This document shows positions 14,756-23,257 of a DNA stretch of 57,580 nt, piece after piece (the first letter of the stretch is position 1; each line of letters opens with the position of its first letter). Location: positions 1-57,580 of the forward strand of contig NZ_JABERD010000043.1 of NCBI RefSeq assembly GCF_013044505.1, written 5' to 3'. A program made the position numbers and the translations under genes. Source of the stretch: Streptomyces sp. S3(2020). Its GTDB lineage: Bacteria; Actinomycetota; Actinomycetes; Streptomycetales; Streptomycetaceae. The notes beneath the pieces were generated by a model, which had not been told where the DNA came from, made no database searches, and saw only the letters and a program-made list of their open reading frames with translations.

Positions 14756-16258
14756 TCAGAGCGAACGGTCTGGGGAAGAGACCGGATCGCCCCACTCCAC
14801 CTGCGGCCCCCCGAAGTGAGCGGCGTGCCGCGGGGGATGAGCCGCGGGGCCCAGGACGAACACGTCCTCCGCGCCGTCGAGCACGCCCCCCGAGGGGTCG
14901 TCGTCGCCGGCCCGCCGCACCACGTCCCGCTCCGGCATCCAGATGTCGCGCACGATCACGGCGCACAGGTACAGCGTCCCGAGCAGGTGCAGTCCGATGG
15001 CCCAGTGGTAGCCGTCCTGGGGCAGGCCCTTGTGGGCGTCCGCGCTGGTCGTGTACGCGAGGTACATCCAGATCCCCAGGAAGTAGGCCACCTCGCAGGC
15101 CTGCCAGATCAGGAAGTCCCGCCACTTGGGCCGCGCCAGTACGGCGAGGGGGATCAGCCACAGGACGTACTGCGGCGAGTAGACCTTGTTGGTGAGGATG
15201 AACGCGGCGACGATCAGGAAGGCCAGCTGGGCGAAGCGCGGCCGGCGTGGGGCGGTCAGGGTGAGCGCGGCGATGCCGACGCAGGACAGCAGTACCAGCA
15301 GCGTGGCGAGCGTGTTGACCGTGTCGGTGCTCAACGGGTCGGTCGAGTTCTGCGCCAGGATCAGCCAGAAGGACCCGAAGTCGACGCCCCGTTCCTGGCT
15401 GAACTCGTAGAACTTCGACCAGCCGTCCCAGGCGAGGAGCATCACCGGCAGGTTCACGACCAGCCAGGAGACGGCGGCACCGCCCAGTGCCTTTCCGAAG
15501 TCCCGCCACTTGCCCGCGCGCCAGCACAGCACGAACAACGGGCCGAGGAGGAAGACAGGGTAGAGCTTGGCGGCCGTGGCGAGGCCCAGCAGGACGCCGA
15601 AAGCGAGGGAGCGGCCCCGCGACCACATCAGCATCGCCGCGGCCGTCAGAGCGACCGCCAGGAGGTCCCAGTTGATGGTGGCGGTCAGCGCGAAGGCGGG
15701 CGCCAGGGCGACCAGCAGACCGTCCCAGGGCCGCCTGGCGTGCGTACGGGTCACGCATACGGCGATGACGGCACAGCACGCCATCAGCATCCCGGCGTTG
15801 ACCATCCAGTACCACTGTTCCTGGTCCTGGATGCTGCCGCTGCCGGGCGTCAGCCAGGAGGCCACCTCCATGAACACACCGGTCAGCACCGGGTATTCGA
15901 GGTACTCCATGTCACCGTTGAGCTTGTCGAAGTACGGCACGAGCCCGTCGGCGAAGCCGCGCCCCGCGTAGAGGTGCGGGATGTCCGAGTAGCACGCGTG
16001 TGTGTACTGCGAGCTGGCGCCGAAGAACCAGCCGCCGTTGTAGCAGGGCGCCTTCTGGACCAGGCCGAGGGCGAACATCCCGATCGCCACGAGCGCGATG
16101 ATGCGCACGGGAGTCCACCAGGACGTCCCTAGCAGCGCACGCCGCCCGATGGGACCACCGATCAACTCACTGCCACTCGCGGCGACCTCGTCGTCCTTGG
16201 TCGGCCGCACCGGGTCCGGCTCGTGCACGCTCGTTTGCGTCGATTCTGCGCTGGGCAT
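14756..16258 (-). CDS. GT87-family membrane glycosyltransferase (mannosyltransferase-like)
   Basis: A 500-residue multipass protein with about ten to twelve helices between residues 45 and 450. The first external loop contains YSDIPHLYAGRGFADGLVPYFD followed by the DMEYLEYPVLTG pattern, typical of polyprenyl-phosphate-mannose-dependent GT-C enzymes of family GT87 (DUF2029). It probably adds mannose to a lipid or wall glycan outside the membrane. ATG 16258 is supported by CAGGA 8 nt upstream; the upstream in-frame codons run through the parS site. It lies 108 bases downstream of the PBP gene on the same strand, but a hairpin separates them. Confidence 0.85.
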   Translation of the reverse strand: MPSAESTQTSVHEPDPVRPTKDDEVAASGSELIGGPIGRRALLGTSWWTPVRIIALVAIGMFALGLVQKAPCYNGGWFFGASSQYTHACYSDIPHLYAGRGFADGLVPYFDKLNGDMEYLEYPVLTGVFMEVASWLTPGSGSIQDQEQWYWMVNAGMLMACCAVIAVCVTRTHARRPWDGLLVALAPAFALTATINWDLLAVALTAAAMLMWSRGRSLAFGVLLGLATAAKLYPVFLLGPLFVLCWRAGKWRDFGKALGGAAVSWLVVNLPVMLLAWDGWSKFYEFSQERGVDFGSFWLILAQNSTDPLSTDTVNTLATLLVLLSCVGIAALTLTAPRRPRFAQLAFLIVAAFILTNKVYSPQYVLWLIPLAVLARPKWRDFLIWQACEVAYFLGIWMYLAYTTSADAHKGLPQDGYHWAIGLHLLGTLYLCAVIVRDIWMPERDVVRRAGDDDPSGGVLDGAEDVFVLGPAAHPPRHAAHFGGPQVEWGDPVSSPDRSL

Positions 16259-16296
16259 GGGGCACATCCTGCCGTACGTCTCTAGGAATACGCCGA

Positions 16297-16327
16297 GGGC
16301 CGCCGCACCTGGTGGGTGCGGCGGCCC
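16297..16327. terminator. Hairpin downstream of the PBP gene
   Basis: A 13-bp stem (GGGCCGCCGCACC with GGTGCGGCGGCCC) and 5-nt loop, next to parS, between the PBP and GT87 genes. Confidence 0.75.
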
Positions 16328-16329
16328 AT

Positions 16330-16343
16330 GTTTCACGTGAAAC
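16330..16343. promoter_or_regulatory. parS: parS site (perfect)
   Basis: GTTTCACGTGAAAC directly beside the hairpin that ends the PBP gene; palindromy extends only one base each side. Confidence 0.93.
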
Positions 16344-16366
16344 ACCCTCGGCGGGCGATATGGCGG

Positions 16367-18988
16367 CTAACCGCTCGATCCTCCGAAGATGCCTCCATTG
16401 GCGTTGCCTCTGGTGCTGTCTGTCTCCGTAGCCGTCGGTGTGGAGGTCGTGCCTCCGTCCGTACCGCCGCTGTCCGTGCCTCCGGTGTCCTCGCAGGTGA
16501 AGCCGAGGCAGGTCTCCGTCGCCGAGGGCGAGGGAGCGGTGAGAGTCGGACTGGGCGTCGGGGTAGGCGTCGCACTGGGCGTCGGGGTAGGCGTCGCGGT
16601 GATGCTCGGGGTCGGGGACGGAGCGCCGTCCTCGTCCTGAACCTCGCCGATCTTGTCGGCGTCCGGGAAGCCGGGGTCGTTGTCGCCCTTCAGCGCGGCC
16701 TTCATGTACTCGGTCCAGATCGACGTGGGGATGTCACCACCGTGGATGGAGTCCTCACCCGCCGTGCCGTTCATGGAGAGCAGCTTGCTGTTCTTGGGGT
16801 CCTCTCGGAACATCGCGATGGACGTCGACAGCTGCTGGGTGTAGCCGACGAACCATGCCGACTTGTTGCTGTCGGTGGTACCGGTCTTACCGGCCGCCGC
16901 ACGTCCCAGGGCCTTCGCGTTCTGGCCCGTTCCGTTCTCGATGACGTTCTCGAGCATGTCCGTGACGTTGTTCGCCACGTTCTCAGGCATCGCCAGCGTG
17001 ACCTTCGGCTTGTCGAAGCCCGACAGGGCCTGGCCGTCCTTCTTGACCCCGGTCACGGAGTACGGGTCCGCGTGCTTGCCGGATGCGGCGAACGTCGCAT
17101 AGGAGTCAGCCATGCGGATCGCACTGGGGGTCGACGTACCGAGCGCGAACGACGCGTTGAGCGTCTCGAAGCTCTGATCCAGGATGCCGGACGCCTTGGC
17201 TACGTCCCGCACCTTGCTCATCCCCACGTCCATGCCGAGCTGCACGAACGGCGTGTTGATGGATTGCTCCATCGCCTTGCGGAGACTGATGTAGCCCCAG
17301 GGGTAGTCGCTCTCGTTCTCCTGGTAGAAGACCGAGTTGTCCTTCTTCAGGACATAGGTGCCGTCGTTGTTCCTGACCTTCAGATGGTCGTTGCCGTTGT
17401 ACTTGCTCAGCGGCGAGACACCAATGTCCGGATCCTTGTACGTGCCGTACTCCATGGCCGCCGCCATCACGAACGGCTTCCATGTCGAACCGACCGGCAC
17501 ACCCGAGGTGTCCGCGTTGTTGTTGAAGTGGTCGTTCTCGTACCCGGCGCCGCCGTACAGCGCGACGATCGCACCGTCCTTCGGCCTCACCGAAGCCGCA
17601 CCGAACTGAACGTGCTTGTCCAGCTCCCGCTTCTCCGGGTCGATCTTCTCGTCCTCGATCTTCTTGACGGCCTTGGCCAGAGCGTTGACCTTGTCCTTCT
17701 CGAAGGTCGTGTAGATCTGGTAGCCGCCCTTGTCGAACTCGGTGCGCGAGATGTCCGAGTGGGCCAGCACGTACTTCTTGGCCGTGTCGACCAGGTAGCT
17801 GACCTGCCCGGTCATGCCCTTGGTCGCCTTGAGCCCCTGGGGCATGGGGTACTTCTTGGTGGCCTTCGCGTACTCGGCGTCCGTCAGATGCTTGTCGTTG
17901 TGCATCTGCTCGAGGATCCAGCTCCAGCGGTACTTGGAGCGCTCGGTGTTCTTCGCCTTGGTGGCCGCAGGGTCGTAGCTCGTGTTGTCGACCGGGTCGT
18001 AGTACGTCGGGCCCTTGAGCAGTGCAGCCAGGAAGGCGCACTGGCTCGGCGACAGTTCCTCCGCGTCCACGCCGTAGTACGTCTGCGCGGCGGCCTGGAT
18101 GCCGTAGGCGTCGCGGCCGTAGTACGAGGTGTTCAGGTAGCCCTGGAGGATCTCCTGCTTGGTGAGCTTCGTGCCCACCTTTATGGAGATGAACATCTCC
18201 TTGAACTTCCGGGAGACGGTCTGCTCCTGGCTCAGGTAGGTGTTCTTCACGTACTGCTGGGTGATCGTCGAACCACCCTGCGTGTCACCGCCCCGCGCCA
18301 TGTTGGCCAGGGCTCGGGCGATACCCATGGGATCGACGCCCGAGTCGGAGTAGAAGCTCTTGTTCTCGGCAGAGATCACGGCCCACTGCATGGCCTGGGG
18401 GATCTTGGAAATGTCTACGTTCTGTCGGTTCGTGCCGGCTCCCGTCGCGACCATCTGGGAGCCGTCCTCCCAGTAGTAGACGTTGTTCTCCGACTTGGCC
18501 GCGGCGTTCTCGCTGGGGATGCCGACCATGGCGTATCCGATACCCGCGATCGCCAGCAGGCCGCCGAAGAACGCCAGGCTCAGCCCGGAGACGAGCTTCC
18601 AGGACGGCATCCAGCGCTGCCAGCCGTACTTGCCGGCGCGCGGATAGTCGATGAACCGGTTGTTGCTCGAGACGGCGACTCGGCCTCGTCCAGGACCGCT
18701 CGGACCGCCCGGGCCACCGCGTCGGGCGCCACGGCCGACGGGTTCGGCCGCTCTGCGTCGGCTGCCCCCGCTTCTCTGGGCCGCGCGCCGGGCGTCGGCG
18801 CGGCCGCCGTACGACCGCTCCTCGCCTCCCGACTCGTATGAACCCGACCCGTACGAGTCGGAAGGAGACTCGGTGGCGCCTCGCGGTGCCGCGCGGCGGC
18901 CGCCGGAGGACGAGCCTGACTGGCCGCGTCGGGCCGCGGCACGTCCGCCTCCCTGCGGCTGCGGCGGTTTGCGACGGTGCTCGCTCAT
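16367..18988 (-). CDS. Class A penicillin-binding protein (transglycosylase/transpeptidase)
   Basis: An 873-residue bifunctional peptidoglycan synthase. A basic Gly/Arg/Ser-rich cytosolic leader (1-128) precedes one membrane anchor (about 132-156). The GT51 domain has SAENKSFY (206-213), a variant of the EDxxFxxH motif that keeps the catalytic Glu, and GGSTITQQ (238-245). The transpeptidase has STWK (Ser501-Lys504), SIN (576-578) and KTGT (701-704). A Thr/Pro/Ser-rich tail of about 100 residues ends the protein outside the cell. ATG 18988 follows GAGGAG; a longer frame has no family match. In Streptomyces the ortholog is one of several class A PBPs. A 24-bp tandem repeat encodes part of the tail. 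Confidence 0.94.
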   Translation of the reverse strand: MSEHRRKPPQPQGGGRAAARRGQSGSSSGGRRAAPRGATESPSDSYGSGSYESGGEERSYGGRADARRAAQRSGGSRRRAAEPVGRGARRGGPGGPSGPGRGRVAVSSNNRFIDYPRAGKYGWQRWMPSWKLVSGLSLAFFGGLLAIAGIGYAMVGIPSENAAAKSENNVYYWEDGSQMVATGAGTNRQNVDISKIPQAMQWAVISAENKSFYSDSGVDPMGIARALANMARGGDTQGGSTITQQYVKNTYLSQEQTVSRKFKEMFISIKVGTKLTKQEILQGYLNTSYYGRDAYGIQAAAQTYYGVDAEELSPSQCAFLAALLKGPTYYDPVDNTSYDPAATKAKNTERSKYRWSWILEQMHNDKHLTDAEYAKATKKYPMPQGLKATKGMTGQVSYLVDTAKKYVLAHSDISRTEFDKGGYQIYTTFEKDKVNALAKAVKKIEDEKIDPEKRELDKHVQFGAASVRPKDGAIVALYGGAGYENDHFNNNADTSGVPVGSTWKPFVMAAAMEYGTYKDPDIGVSPLSKYNGNDHLKVRNNDGTYVLKKDNSVFYQENESDYPWGYISLRKAMEQSINTPFVQLGMDVGMSKVRDVAKASGILDQSFETLNASFALGTSTPSAIRMADSYATFAASGKHADPYSVTGVKKDGQALSGFDKPKVTLAMPENVANNVTDMLENVIENGTGQNAKALGRAAAGKTGTTDSNKSAWFVGYTQQLSTSIAMFREDPKNSKLLSMNGTAGEDSIHGGDIPTSIWTEYMKAALKGDNDPGFPDADKIGEVQDEDGAPSPTPSITATPTPTPSATPTPTPSPTLTAPSPSATETCLGFTCEDTGGTDSGGTDGGTTSTPTATETDSTRGNANGGIFGGSSG
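16550..16597 (-). repeat. 24-bp tandem repeat in the PBP Thr/Pro tail
   Basis: Two perfect adjacent 24-bp units (16550-16573, 16574-16597) encode the ATPTPTPS-type repeats. Confidence 0.85.
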
Positions 18989-19258
18989 CGAACGACTACT
19001 CCTCGGGCAGGCGCACCTTTGCGCGCCTGGAAACGGCAGCTGGTTTCCGGTCCCCCCGAAGTACGGATGTGGTCGCTTTCGCATTCACCCGTACTGCACC
19101 GAGGACGACGACGCCCCCAAGCGTCACTCGGTTCCCGGTGGTGTGCATGCCGCACAGACTACGCACCGTCAAAACCCGCCTAGCCCCGAAGTTCACCCCA
19201 AATCAGGCAACTTGCCTCGGATGAATAAGTGATGTGATCCCGTTCACCGTCTCCCCAC

Positions 19259-19287
19259 TTGTCGCATCCGGATGGTCGTTCTATCGT
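19259..19287 (+). promoter_or_regulatory. Promoter of the padR-type gene
   Basis: TTGTCG (19259-19264), a 17-bp spacer and TATCGT (19282-19287) form a vegetative-type promoter. Confidence 0.7.
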
Positions 19288-19290
19288 CGT

Positions 19291-19311
19291 GATGTATCGA
19301 GTCGATACATC
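19291..19311. promoter_or_regulatory. Perfect 21-bp palindrome, likely PadR operator
   Basis: GATGTATCGA-G-TCGATACATC lies immediately downstream of the -10, over the expected transcription start, 40 bases before the PadR gene. ATGTAT-type palindromes are usual PadR targets; autorepression is inferred. Confidence 0.75.
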
Positions 19312-19350
19312 GGAGCGAGATAAGCGAGCCGGGGACGAGGAGGCGAGAGG

Positions 19351-20037
19351 ATGAGCCGACGCTCAGGGATCCTCGAGTTCGCCGTACTCGGCCTGCTCCG
19401 CGAGTCTCCGATGCACGGCTATGAGCTGCGCAAACGACTCAATACATCACTGGGCGTGTTCCGTGCGTTCAGCTACGGCACGCTCTACCCCTGTCTCAAG
19501 ACGCTGGTCGCCAACGGCTGGTTGATCGAAGAGCCGGGGAACGCTCCTGAAGACGCTCTCGCCGCATCGCTCGCGGGACGTCGCGCCAAGATCGTCTATC
19601 GGTTGACGGCGGAAGGTAAGGAGCACTTCGAGGACCTGCTCTCGCAGACCGGCCCCGACGTGTACGAGGACGAGCACTTCGCCGCGCGTTTCGCCTTCTT
19701 CGGCCAGACGTCGCGCGACGTACGCGTACGCGTACTGGAGGGCCGCCGCAGCCGGTTGGAGGACCGGCTGGAAAAGATGCGCGTCTCCTTCGCGCGCACC
19801 CGGGAGCGCCTCGACGACTACACGCTTGAGCTCCAGCGCCACGGAATGGAGTCCGTGGAGCGCGAAGTGCGCTGGCTGAACGAGCTCATCGAGAGCGAGC
19901 GGGCCGGACGGGACCTGAAGGGTCCCGTTCCGGACGGCACCGCTCGGCAGGACAGCACATCTGGGGAGTCGGGCGGCCTGCCCCGGCTCGGGGGTGCCAC
20001 CCCCGGGCCGGATCCGTCCGATGACACCACCACATGA
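19351..20037 (+). CDS. PadR-family transcriptional regulator
   Basis: A 228-residue regulator. The winged-helix domain (1-95) begins ILEFAVLGLLRESPMHGYELRKRL and includes FSYGTLYPCLKTLVANGWL, both PadR hallmarks. A coiled-coil dimerisation region follows (about 125-185, with RRSRLEDRLEKMRVSFARTRERL), then a disordered tail. It starts 40 bases after a palindrome that is probably its own operator. The gene for inositol-1-phosphate synthase begins 44 bases downstream on the same strand, so the two are likely cotranscribed and the regulator may control inositol supply. Confidence 0.92.
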   Translation: MSRRSGILEFAVLGLLRESPMHGYELRKRLNTSLGVFRAFSYGTLYPCLKTLVANGWLIEEPGNAPEDALAASLAGRRAKIVYRLTAEGKEHFEDLLSQTGPDVYEDEHFAARFAFFGQTSRDVRVRVLEGRRSRLEDRLEKMRVSFARTRERLDDYTLELQRHGMESVEREVRWLNELIESERAGRDLKGPVPDGTARQDSTSGESGGLPRLGGATPGPDPSDDTTT

Positions 20038-20081
20038 GGTCCAGTCAGGGCCTCACCTCGCACACACAGGGAGCAACCGGA

Positions 20082-21164
20082 ATGGGTTCGGTTCGCGTAG
20101 CCATCGTCGGCGTGGGCAACTGCGCCGCCTCACTGGTACAGGGCGTCGAGTACTACAAGGACGCCGATCCGGCGACCAAGGTGCCGGGTCTGATGCACGT
20201 CCAGTTCGGCGACTACCACGTCGGTGACGTCGAGTTCGTCGCCGCGTTCGACGTCGACGCGAAGAAGGTCGGCCTCGACCTCTCCGACGCCATCGGTGCC
20301 AGTGAGAACAACACCATCAAGATCTGCGACGTCCCGAACAAGGGCGTCACGGTCCAGCGTGGCCACACTCACGACGGTCTCGGCAAGTACTACCGCGAGA
20401 CTATCGAGGAGTCCGCCGAGACCCCGGTCGACGTCGTCCAGATCCTCAAGGACCGCCAGGTCGACGTTCTCGTCTGCTACCTGCCCGTCGGTTCCGAGGA
20501 CGCGGCGAAGTTCTACGCCCAGTGCGCCATCGACGCCAAGGTCGCCTTCGTCAACGCCCTTCCGGTCTTCATCGCCGGCACCAAGGAGTGGGCGGACAAG
20601 TTCACCGAGGCGGGCGTCCCGATCGTCGGCGACGACATCAAGTCCCAGGTCGGCGCCACCATCACGCACCGTGTGATGGCGAAGCTGTTCGAGGACCGCG
20701 GTGTCCGTCTCGAGCGCACCATGCAGCTCAACGTCGGCGGCAACATGGACTTCAAGAACATGCTGGAGCGCGACCGCCTCGAGTCCAAGAAGATCTCGAA
20801 GACGCAGGCCGTCACCTCGCAGATCCCCGACCGGGACCTGGGCGAGAAGAACGTCCACATCGGTCCCTCGGACTACGTGGCCTGGCTCGACGACCGCAAG
20901 TGGGCCTACGTCCGCCTCGAGGGCCGTGCCTTCGGTGATGTCCCGCTGAACCTGGAGTACAAGCTCGAGGTCTGGGACTCCCCGAACTCCGCGGGTGTCA
21001 TCATCGACGCCCTGCGCGCCGCGAAGATCGCCAAGGACCGCGGCATCGGCGGTCCGATCCTGTCGGCGTCCTCGTACTTCATGAAGTCCCCGCCGGTCCA
21101 GTACTTCGACGACGAGGCCTTCGCGAACGTCGAGAAGTTCATCAAGGGTGAAGTCGAGCGCTAA
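20082..21164 (+). CDS. ino1: Inositol-1-phosphate synthase (myo-inositol-3-phosphate synthase)
   Basis: A 360-residue NAD-dependent enzyme that cyclises glucose-6-phosphate, the entry step to inositol for mycothiol and phosphatidylinositol. The Rossmann motif is VGVGNCAAS near residue 10, and conserved blocks QLNVGGNMDF and SPNSAGVIIDALR are visible. The length fits the actinobacterial short form. ATG 20082 follows AGGGAG; an upstream start lacks one. It sits directly behind the PadR regulator and ends at a strong terminator, so it is the last gene of that unit. Confidence 0.95.
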   Translation: MGSVRVAIVGVGNCAASLVQGVEYYKDADPATKVPGLMHVQFGDYHVGDVEFVAAFDVDAKKVGLDLSDAIGASENNTIKICDVPNKGVTVQRGHTHDGLGKYYRETIEESAETPVDVVQILKDRQVDVLVCYLPVGSEDAAKFYAQCAIDAKVAFVNALPVFIAGTKEWADKFTEAGVPIVGDDIKSQVGATITHRVMAKLFEDRGVRLERTMQLNVGGNMDFKNMLERDRLESKKISKTQAVTSQIPDRDLGEKNVHIGPSDYVAWLDDRKWAYVRLEGRAFGDVPLNLEYKLEVWDSPNSAGVIIDALRAAKIAKDRGIGGPILSASSYFMKSPPVQYFDDEAFANVEKFIKGEVER

Positions 21165-21210
21165 AGGCGCCGAGGCTCACTGAAGAACGCTCCTGCCAGG
21201 GCTGTGTCGA

Positions 21211-21240
21211 GGGTCCCCGGGTTGTACCGCCCGGGGACCC
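21211..21240 (+). terminator. Terminator after ino1
   Basis: An 11-bp stem (GGGTCCCCGGG with CCCGGGGACCC), 8-nt loop, followed by TGTCCTT. Confidence 0.85.
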
Positions 21241-21264
21241 TGTCCTTATGTGAGGCTGTGCGCC

Positions 21265-22527
21265 ATGGCCGTCGTACGTGACCTGCGCGTTCTGCTGCGC
21301 TTCCAGGGCTTCAGACGCCTGCTCGCCGTACGTCTGCTCTCCCAGGGCGCCGACGGTGTCTACCAGGTCGCACTCGCCGCCTACGTCGTCTTCTCCCCGG
21401 AGAAACAGACCTCGGCCACCGCCATCGCCTCCGCCATGGCCGTCCTGCTGCTCCCCTACTCCCTGGTGGGCCCCTTCGCCGGCGTCCTGCTGGACCGCTG
21501 GCGCCGCCGCCAGGTCTTCCTCTACGGCAACCTGGTGCGCGCCCTGATGGCCACGGTGACCGCCGTCCTGATGGTCAGCCACGTCCCGGACTGGCTCTTC
21601 TACGTCTCCGCGCTGTGCGTCACCGCCGTCAACCGCTTCGTCCTGTCGGGCCTGTCCGCCGCCCTGCCGCGTGTGGTCGACTCCGAGCGTCTCGTCATCG
21701 CCAACTCCCTCTCCCCGACCGCCGGCACGCTCGCCGCGACGGCCGGAGGCGGCCTGGCCTTCGTCGTGCGCCTGGTGTTCGCGGACTCCGACGCCGCGGT
21801 GGTGCTGCTGGGCGCCGCCCTCTATCTGTGCGCGGCGCTGGCCTCGCTGCGCATGTCACGGGAACTTCTGGGCCCCGACCAGGAGTTGGTGCGGCCCGGC
21901 CTCTCGGCCGCCCTCTCCGGCACCGCGCACGATCTGGTGGCGGGCGTACGCCACCTCGCCTCCCCACCGCGCCGGCAGGCCGCCCGGGCGCTCGCCACGA
22001 TGACACTCATGCGGTTCTGCTACGGCGCCCTGCTGGTCATGCTGCTGATGCTCTGCCGGTACGAGTTCTCCTCGACCAGCGATGACGGACTCGCCCTGCT
22101 GGGGCTGGCGTTGGGCATCTCCGGCGCGGGCTTCTTCGTGGCGGCCGTGGTGACGCCCTGGGCGGCGGGACGGCTCGGCCCCGGCCGCTGGATCGCCGTG
22201 TGCGCAGCGTCCGCCGCGATCCTGGAACTGGCTCTCGGTCTCCCTTTCGCCGTCGCGCCCATGCTGGTCGCGGCGTTCGTCCTGGGTCTGACCACCCAGG
22301 GCGCGAAGATCGCGACGGACACGATCGTGCAGTCCTCGGTCGACGACGGCTACCGGGGGCGAATCTTCTCCGTCTACGACGTGCTGTTCAACATCGCGTT
22401 CGTCGGCGCGGCCGGCGTGGCCGCGCTGATGCTGCCGCCTGATGGGCGCTCTGTGGTGCTCGTGGTCACGGTGGCCGTTATCTACGGGGCAGTTGCGGTG
22501 GCTATGGCCCGCTTTGAACGCCAGTAA
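21265..22527 (+). CDS. MFS transporter
   Basis: A 420-residue membrane protein with about 12 helices. The loop LLDRWRRRQVFLYG after helix 2 and the DGYRGRIFSVYDVLFNIAF motif near the C-terminus place it among MFS exporters of the macrolide-efflux/enterobactin exporter type. Its substrate is unknown. ATG 21265 is preferred over an upstream GTG at 21250, since GAGG lies about 10 nt upstream of the ATG. It follows the ino1 terminator, so it should have its own promoter; none is clear. Confidence 0.85.
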   Translation: MAVVRDLRVLLRFQGFRRLLAVRLLSQGADGVYQVALAAYVVFSPEKQTSATAIASAMAVLLLPYSLVGPFAGVLLDRWRRRQVFLYGNLVRALMATVTAVLMVSHVPDWLFYVSALCVTAVNRFVLSGLSAALPRVVDSERLVIANSLSPTAGTLAATAGGGLAFVVRLVFADSDAAVVLLGAALYLCAALASLRMSRELLGPDQELVRPGLSAALSGTAHDLVAGVRHLASPPRRQAARALATMTLMRFCYGALLVMLLMLCRYEFSSTSDDGLALLGLALGISGAGFFVAAVVTPWAAGRLGPGRWIAVCAASAAILELALGLPFAVAPMLVAAFVLGLTTQGAKIATDTIVQSSVDDGYRGRIFSVYDVLFNIAFVGAAGVAALMLPPDGRSVVLVVTVAVIYGAVAVAMARFERQ

Positions 22528-22545
22528 GTGTCACATCAATGACAC
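22528..22545. repeat. Inverted repeat GTGTCA-N6-TGACAC
   Basis: It lies just past the MFS stop, about 105 bases upstream of the LppU-like gene. It is too short for a convincing terminator and could be a regulator site. Confidence 0.35.
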
Positions 22546-22559
22546 AGAGTCCCCCTGGA

Positions 22560-22590
22560 TTGCAGGAGTGTCAGTGGGGCCCGGTAACTT
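22560..22590 (+). promoter_or_regulatory. Possible promoter of the LppU-like gene
   Basis: TTGCAG (22560-22565), 19-bp spacer, TAACTT (22585-22590), about 60 bases upstream of GTG 22651. Confidence 0.4.
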
Positions 22591-22650
22591 ACGTGCGTCT
22601 TACTCGCTCCTTATGCGTGTCACACGCCCATGTTCTAGGGGGACCCCCAA

Positions 22651-23148
22651 GTGACTACTCCGCCGCCTCAGGGCCAGAACCCGTACGCCCAGGGCCAGCA
22701 GCCCCAGGCCCCGTACCCGCCCCAGGGCGGCAACCCCTTCGCGCAGGGCCAGCCGGGCGTTCCCCCGCAGGGCGGCGCCCCGTACGCGCCGGTTCCGCCG
22801 GAGCAGCCTCGCCGCAAGCTCAGCTTCAAGACGATCAAGAACATCGTCATCGTCCTGGCCGTCGCCGGTATCGCCATCGGCGGTTACATATCCAGCCGCG
22901 ACGACGCCAACACGGCGGCGGTCGGCGACTGCATGCACCGCGGCAGCACCAACGACAACGACCCGGACCTCGAGGTCGTCGACTGCACCTCCTCGAAGGC
23001 CGAGTACACGGTGCTGGCCAAGATCGAGGGCACGTTCAGTGGAAGCCTCGCCGAGACGAAGTGCGCCGCTGAGGCCAAGGACTTCCAGTACGTGTACACC
23101 GAGACCGGTGACGGCAGTAACTTCCTGCTCTGCCTGAAGGACAAGTAG
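22651..23148 (+). CDS. LppU/SCO3897-family membrane-anchored protein
   Basis: 165 residues. A Pro/Gln/Gly-rich cytosolic leader (1-55) is followed by one transmembrane helix (about 62-80) and an extracytoplasmic domain with four cysteines (VGDCM, VVDCTS, ETKCAAE, LLCLKDK). This is the architecture of the LppU/SCO3897 family, whose function is unknown. GTG 22651 follows AGGGGGA. It stands alone, convergent to the CCA-adding enzyme gene across two parS hairpins. Confidence 0.85.
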   Translation: MTTPPPQGQNPYAQGQQPQAPYPPQGGNPFAQGQPGVPPQGGAPYAPVPPEQPRRKLSFKTIKNIVIVLAVAGIAIGGYISSRDDANTAAVGDCMHRGSTNDNDPDLEVVDCTSSKAEYTVLAKIEGTFSGSLAETKCAAEAKDFQYVYTETGDGSNFLLCLKDK

Positions 23149-23172
23149 GTCCTGAAGTAACTCAGACGCCAA

Positions 23173-23206
23173 GAGGGGCGATGTTTCACGTGAAACATCG
23201 CCCCTC
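23173..23206. terminator. 34-bp palindrome containing parS
   Basis: GAGGGGCGAT and ATCGCCCCTC extend the parS core to a perfect 34-bp palindrome in a convergent intergenic gap; it would be a strong RNA hairpin on either strand. Confidence 0.6.
23183..23196. promoter_or_regulatory. parS: parS site (perfect)
   Basis: GTTTCACGTGAAAC at the centre of the 34-bp palindrome; a second parS lies 42 bp away. Confidence 0.93.
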
Positions 23207-23216
23207 GGTGCGTCCC

Positions 23217-23246
23217 GGGGTCGTGTTTCACGTGAAACACGACCCC
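23217..23246. terminator. 30-bp palindrome containing parS
   Basis: GGGGTCGT and ACGACCCC extend the second parS core to a perfect 30-bp palindrome, 12 bases before the stop of the convergent CCA-enzyme gene. Confidence 0.6.
23225..23238. promoter_or_regulatory. parS: parS site (perfect)
   Basis: GTTTCACGTGAAAC, centre-to-centre 42 bp (about four turns) from the site at 23183. Confidence 0.93.
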
Positions 23247-23257
23247 ACTTCACCGTC

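Larger units (their letters stand above)
18989..19350. promoter_or_regulatory. Divergent regulatory region between the PBP and PadR genes
   Basis: No gene is supported in this 362-base region. It contains a 13-bp palindrome AGGCAA-C-TTGCCT (19205-19217), closer to the PBP side, and the PadR promoter and operator described separately. Confidence 0.5.

Noticed and set aside
16316..18841. An 841-codon plus-strand open frame opposite the PBP gene
   Set aside because: It is a high-GC shadow frame: Val/Leu/Arg/Gly-rich, no family pattern, and the opposite strand encodes all PBP motifs in order.
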